Source of the DNA: Megalobrama amblycephala
Lineage: Eukaryota > Chordata > Actinopteri > Cypriniformes > Xenocyprididae
Assembly: GCF_018812025.1 (NCBI RefSeq)
Contig: NC_063061.1
Coordinates: 7,544,711-7,608,710 of the forward strand
Direction: 5' to 3'
Length of the DNA stretch: 64,000 nt
Part shown: in pieces, positions 59,947 through 64,000 of the stretch
Layout of the letters: the number at the start of each line of letters is the position of its first letter
Position numbering within the stretch: the stretch's first letter is position 1
Notes under the pieces: generated by a model
Database searches by the model: none
What the model was told of the DNA's origin: nothing
The model's input: the letters and a program-made list of their open reading frames with translations, nothing else
Position numbers and translations under genes: made by a program

Positions 59947-61702
59947 CACGGTCTCTCTAAACCCCTCCTTTCCTCGAGCCGACTCTGCTCTGATTGGCCA
60001 GATGGCTTACAGTGCGTTTCAGAAACATATCTGAATTGCAGCCCTTACTCAACACTTGATACACAGTAATACGAACAGTAACAATGGCGTCGATTTTTCT
60101 GTATCAATTCCAGTGCAAGGTCCTCATCCACTGAAAATGGATGGCATTTGCCTGCAGCCAATGAAGACCATAGATGAGCATTATGCAAATTTGTCACACT
60201 GTTACTGTTATGATTTGTGAGTTACGGAAGTGAGACTGGAATTGCTGACGACTCGTTTCAGCAGTTCAGAATCTATTCTTTCGTTTATGTTGTGCAATTT
60301 GATCTCTAAAACTCTGCAGACATTTTACATTCATAAACAGCTATTTATCCTTCTAACCTCTTCTCTGAAGATTTTGACTGCACGGCTCTGCATTAAACAT
60401 TAACCATATGTAATGCAACATAAATTCTCTTCACTGCAAGCTATGTTTTTTTAACATGAGTCATATGAGTTTTCCTTCTGAAATAACCAAATGATACAGA
60501 AGACTAACCAAACTCTTTATTTTAATTTAATTTTCCAAACATAATTTTACAAAAAATAAAGAAATCATAATCTAATTGCATCAGAATCATGATTATTAGT
60601 AAAAAAATATAGATTAGAATAAAGCTTGATAATGAGAGAAGAAAATGTGAACATACATTTTATTCTACTGCTGTTAGTTACAGAAATATAAATGTTTATT
60701 ATTATTATCATTTTTATTATAATTATTATTATTTGGAGAAATCAAACACAGGGATGATGAAATGTGCGCTGTTCTGATTAAGGTGTGTCTAATCATTGGT
60801 TTTCCTGTGTGGGGGTGATTGCTTCATCTCCACATTATTAGGTGCATTATGCCTGCGGAGACACTCTACAGCAAACAGAGGAATCACCTACACACAGAGA
60901 AAGAAAGAAAATATTCATGTCCTGTATGATTATTCCACAATGCCCTCTGCTGGTAGTCAAAGAACTGCTGCTTTTACAAAAGTGCATGATTTACATTGGA
61001 ACAACAACAACAACAACAAAAATAATCTAGATTTTATGATCACGGTTAGGGAAGGGTTAAACTTCAATAGCAGGACACTTTATATTGTGTTTATATTGTA
61101 TAATTAAGTAAGTCTATAAAAGTGATGAAAAAGTAATTTGTAGACATATATGTATGAATTAGTTAAATGGCTTAAAATTATAAAGTTTTAAAGGACCACA
61201 GCTCTACCACTTGGGGGAAAAAAAGAAAAGAAAAAATAAATTGTCTCAGAATAAATAGACCATATCTTATTATAATGACTTTGTATCACATAAGTAAAAG
61301 ATAGTATTATGTTAAAGATACTCATAATACTGACTTCATAATGATAAGAACATTTCCTATAATTAAGTTCTAATAATAAAGACGTATGATTATGTTCAGT
61401 CATTATGAGACTGTAGAAAGTAATGGGTGTCCAAATGTTTTGGAAATGGTCACTTCTAAATATTTCAGTTTAATTTCTGGACGGAAAAAAAATTCTGTTG
61501 ATTCTAATGGTACCAAATACTACAGTACCCATGAGCCTCAGCATACTGAAGATGACTTTGGAGATAATGGATCTGCAAAAATACATTAAAATATATACAT
61601 AATTATATTGTATTGTTGTTAAAGGTGGCAGCTTCACCTTTTAACGGAATTGGCGATTGACAGTTTCTTGAGGCAATGCACGATGGGAATGTAAAAGCAC
61701 TT
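59947..61702. other. No gene recognised
   Basis: AT-rich, with an (AAC)n run at about 61001-61018. The 103-codon frame at 60796-61107 runs through that repeat and has no domain. Confidence 0.4.
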
Positions 61703-61777
61703 ATGCCCCATTTACACCTGGTATTAAGATGCATTTTGGTCAATCAGATCACAAGTGGACGATGCTAAATACAGGTG
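61703..61777. mobile_element. Tiny MITE (CCCCATTTACACCTG...CAGGTGTAAACAGGG)
   Basis: Inverted ends CCCATTTACACCTG and CAGGTGTAAACAGGG within 75 bp. One internal GATCACAAGTGGACG motif. Non-coding. Confidence 0.6.
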
Positions 61778-63149
61778 TAAACAGGGTGTAAAATGTCTTA
61801 GCGAACTACTTTCACTACTATCACTTGAACCTTTGCACACCATGTGACCAAATGAGAGAAGGCGGTGACGGGACGAGTGCTGTACCACTGAATCCGGTAA
61901 ATGCATTTAAGCTATCCAGTTTTATGTAAGTTCATAGACTTGTAATGGCCTTTTCTATGATAAACTTATTGTGTTGCAGGTCACAGGAAGAGATGCTGTA
62001 AAAAAGTATTGCACTCATATCTGTGAAAAGAGAACACGGATGTTTAAACATTATAGGCTCAAACATGGATGATATGCAAGAACGCAACCATTTCCCACTT
62101 TACATGAAGACAAGAATGTGAAGAATTCTTCTGCTACAGTTCTTGTCAAAATGCCTATTGTGTCATGTTCGGCATGTTCATGTTCAGGTATGTTCGGCAG
62201 CGGCAGCTCTTAAAGTGACAGTAGCCTAATAAACCAGTTGCTGAGATGTCTGTTATTAATGTTAATCAAAGTTAACAGAGAAAATTGTAACTTTAATAAG
62301 GATTAATCTATATTTATTTATCATTTCTGCAGTGAAGACTGTAAAGTGTTTGATAACTTTATTCAGTTTCTGTATATTTCCTATCTGTTAGACAGGTAGG
62401 AATGAGTTAAATATGACATTTATTATAATGGGTTTATCTGAAGATTGTTTTAAGTTCAGTTAAATATTTTTTTATTTATTTAATTTGTTTCAACAATTTG
62501 GGGAGTAACTGTGAAATTATTACAATATAAAAATATTAAAAACTCCAACGTTTTTAATTGTGATTAATCACGATTAATAAAAAAAAAAAGGTGATTAATT
62601 AGTTAATTGTTTTTTTAATCTATTGAAAGCACTAATAAAGACACATACATAGAGCTGATCACATTTGGTAAACACAGAAGCTCAAATGTGTATCACATGA
62701 TGCAGGAAAAACAATGCGGTTTGTTCTAACTTCCTTGTTTACCAAAGGTAATGTGCTCATATGTGAATAAAAGCCTACATTAAATCTGTGCGATGGTATC
62801 TCTGTCACAGCTGGTGGCTGTAATGATCGCACAATGATAAAGAATAAATAGAAACAGTCTTTAATAATCAATTCAAAATGGAAACATGCAGGAAATTACC
62901 AGGAATAAAGCATAACACAACCACATACAAAGACAACATGGAACAACAGGAACAACTACGGGTATAAATGAACAACAGGTGAATGAAATCCAATCAGAAA
63001 CCATAGAAACTAACTAGCAAACAGAACTCAGGAAAAGCAGCACAGGGAACAGATTGGAAATGAAACCAAAACAGAAGGCCATTACAATCTCTTCACAAGA
63101 CTGGGATTAAACCGCTTAATCTGGATTCATTTTATGATGCCTTTATGAC
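61778..63149. other. No gene recognised
   Basis: Non-coding AT-rich sequence. About 62540-62610 has GTGATTAATCACGATTAAT inverted motifs. 62760-63090 looks repeat-derived but has no recognised boundaries. Confidence 0.4.
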
Positions 63150-63343
63150 CTTTTTAACTCTTCTAAGTTTTGGTTACCTGGACTTTCGATGAAGGGACAA
63201 AAACCTTTTAGGCTTCATTAAAAAAAAAAACAAAAAAAATCTTAATTTGTGTTTTGAAGATCAACCTCATGGGTTTGGAATGATTTGAAGGTAAGTAAAT
63301 GATGACACAATTTTCACTTTTGGGTGAACTAACCCTTTACGTC
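63150..63343. mobile_element. TTAA-family MITE, right end
   Basis: Ends GGTAAGTAAATGATGACAC then TTTTGGGTGAACTAACCCTT, the right terminus of the MITE family also seen at 55362. The preceding sequence resembles 63850-64000, so the window ends in a second copy of the same right half. Confidence 0.6.
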
Positions 63344-63628
63344 GTCGTGGTTGTTTTTGGCAATTAGGACATCCGCGACCTTTTGAAGCATCGAAAATAC
63401 ATTTTGGTCCAAAAATAACAAAAACTACGACTTTATTCAGCATTGTATTCTTCTTCCGGGTCTGTTGTCAATCCGCGTTCACGACTCCGCAGTGACGCTG
63501 CTGACGTAAGATACTGCTGATGTGTTATCTGGTGTGCCCGAGCTTCGTTTACAGTCTGAGAGAGAGACGCACGCTGTATTCAAGCTATTCTACATTGTTT
63601 GTATTTTGGTATTACTATATTTTTTAAA

Positions 63629-63778
63629 ATGGTGCGTAAGTGTGCATGTCACGGATGTCCTAATCGCCAAAAACAACCACAGCGACGTAAAAGTATATTA
63701 CCAATGCCGACAGATGAAAGGATTCAATGGAATCAATTCAATGGAAAGGATTCCAGAAGAGAATACAATGCTGAATAA
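63629..63778 (+). CDS. Truncated THAP zinc-finger ORF inside MITE-type sequence
   Basis: A 49-codon frame beginning MVRKCACHGCPNRQKQ and continuing PMPTDERIQWNQF. This is the N-terminal half of a THAP domain: the first two zinc-ligand cysteines in a C-x4-C arrangement (C5, C10), the NR after GCP, the P-x-D/E-R loop and the invariant tryptophan. The C-terminal C-x2-H half is missing. The stop TAA at 63776 lies in sequence repeated in inverted form at 63377-63470. THAP domains occur in host THAP proteins and at the N-terminus of P-element and Kolobok transposases. Most likely a transposon relic; too short to be functional alone. Confidence 0.55.
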   Translation: MVRKCACHGCPNRQKQPQRRKSILPMPTDERIQWNQFNGKDSRREYNAE

Positions 63779-64000
63779 AGTCGTAGTTTTTGTTATTTTT
63801 GGACCAAAATGTATTTTTGATGCTTCAAAAAATTCTAACTAACCCACTGATGTCACATGGACTACTTTGATGATGTTTTTATTACCTTTCTGGACATGGA
63901 CAGTATACCGTACATACATTTTCAATGGAGGGACAGAAAGCTCTCTGACTAAATCTAAAATATCTTAAACTGTGTTCCGAAGATGAATGGAGGTCTTGCG
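63779..64000. mobile_element. MITE-type unit following the THAP ORF, runs off the window
   Basis: 63741-63836 is an inverted copy of 63377-63470 (ATTTTTGGACCAAAATGTAT against ATACATTTTGGTCCAAAAAT). The rest (GGAGGGACAGAAAGCTCTC...GTTCCGAAGATGAATGGAGG) resembles the right half seen just before 63343. Its terminus lies beyond 64000. Confidence 0.55.

Noticed and set aside
1..64000. CRISPR arrays, bacterial operons, tRNA or rRNA genes
   Set aside because: No direct-repeat/spacer array, no ribosomal RNA stretch and no cloverleaf with a GGTTCGAA-type arm was seen; the window is vertebrate nuclear DNA.

Overview
This window looks like nuclear DNA of a cyprinid (zebrafish- or carp-like) teleost. 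The base composition is AT-rich, long GT and AT microsatellites are frequent, and the space is packed with cut-and-paste DNA transposons and non-autonomous derivatives of types familiar from cyprinids. Only one host gene is well supported: a + strand ataxin-1 family gene. Its coding sequence lies in two exons (46813-48153 and 55981-56382) joined in phase 0, giving 580 residues. It has the conserved N-terminal block, an AXH domain split by the intron, and the RKRRWSAPE nuclear-localisation / 14-3-3 / UHM-ligand motif, but no glutamine tract. The last 5'UTR exon (from 46669) carries three short upstream ORFs. A possible distal promoter and first exon lie near 4.96-5.53 kb (three CCAAT boxes at equal spacing, then a splice donor). 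A possible 46-nt non-coding exon lies at 44.5 kb. Both are inferences, not proven parts of the gene.

Layout. 0.4-5 kb: hAT pieces, a hAT with a Harbinger-like element set against its last bases, palindromic MITEs. 5-10 kb: putative promoter/exon, microsatellites, and a large inverted-repeat element with a hAT inside (perfect 8-bp target duplication). 10-15.4 kb: a 5.4-kb long-inverted-repeat element with TTAA duplications that contains at least three further elements. 16.7-25.6 kb: more nested elements, including a second copy of a 1.2-kb unit, an element lodged inside a TA microsatellite, and a Tc1-like transposase remnant. 26-36 kb: a stretch of imperfect ~45-bp repeats, palindromic MITEs, a piggyBac-type MITE, a small orphan secreted-type ORF, and a Tc1-like remnant split by a hAT. 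36-43 kb: a hAT, a decayed DIRS-like retroelement (- strand), and a MITE inside the terminal repeat of a larger MITE. 44-57 kb: the ataxin-1 gene; its 7.8-kb coding intron holds a second DIRS-like remnant (+ strand) with inverted termini and a TTAA-flanked MITE. 58-64 kb: further MITEs, ending in a MITE-type unit that carries a short THAP zinc-finger ORF.

No tRNA, rRNA or CRISPR array was seen. There is no operon-like organisation: the ataxin-1 gene is a transcription regulator embedded in transposon sediment. The most interesting items are the THAP ORF within a TTAA-type MITE context (suggesting a Kolobok-like source), the putative NF-Y-type promoter, the uORFs and altered C-terminal tail of the ataxin-1 gene, and several insertion histories that can be read directly from nested elements.
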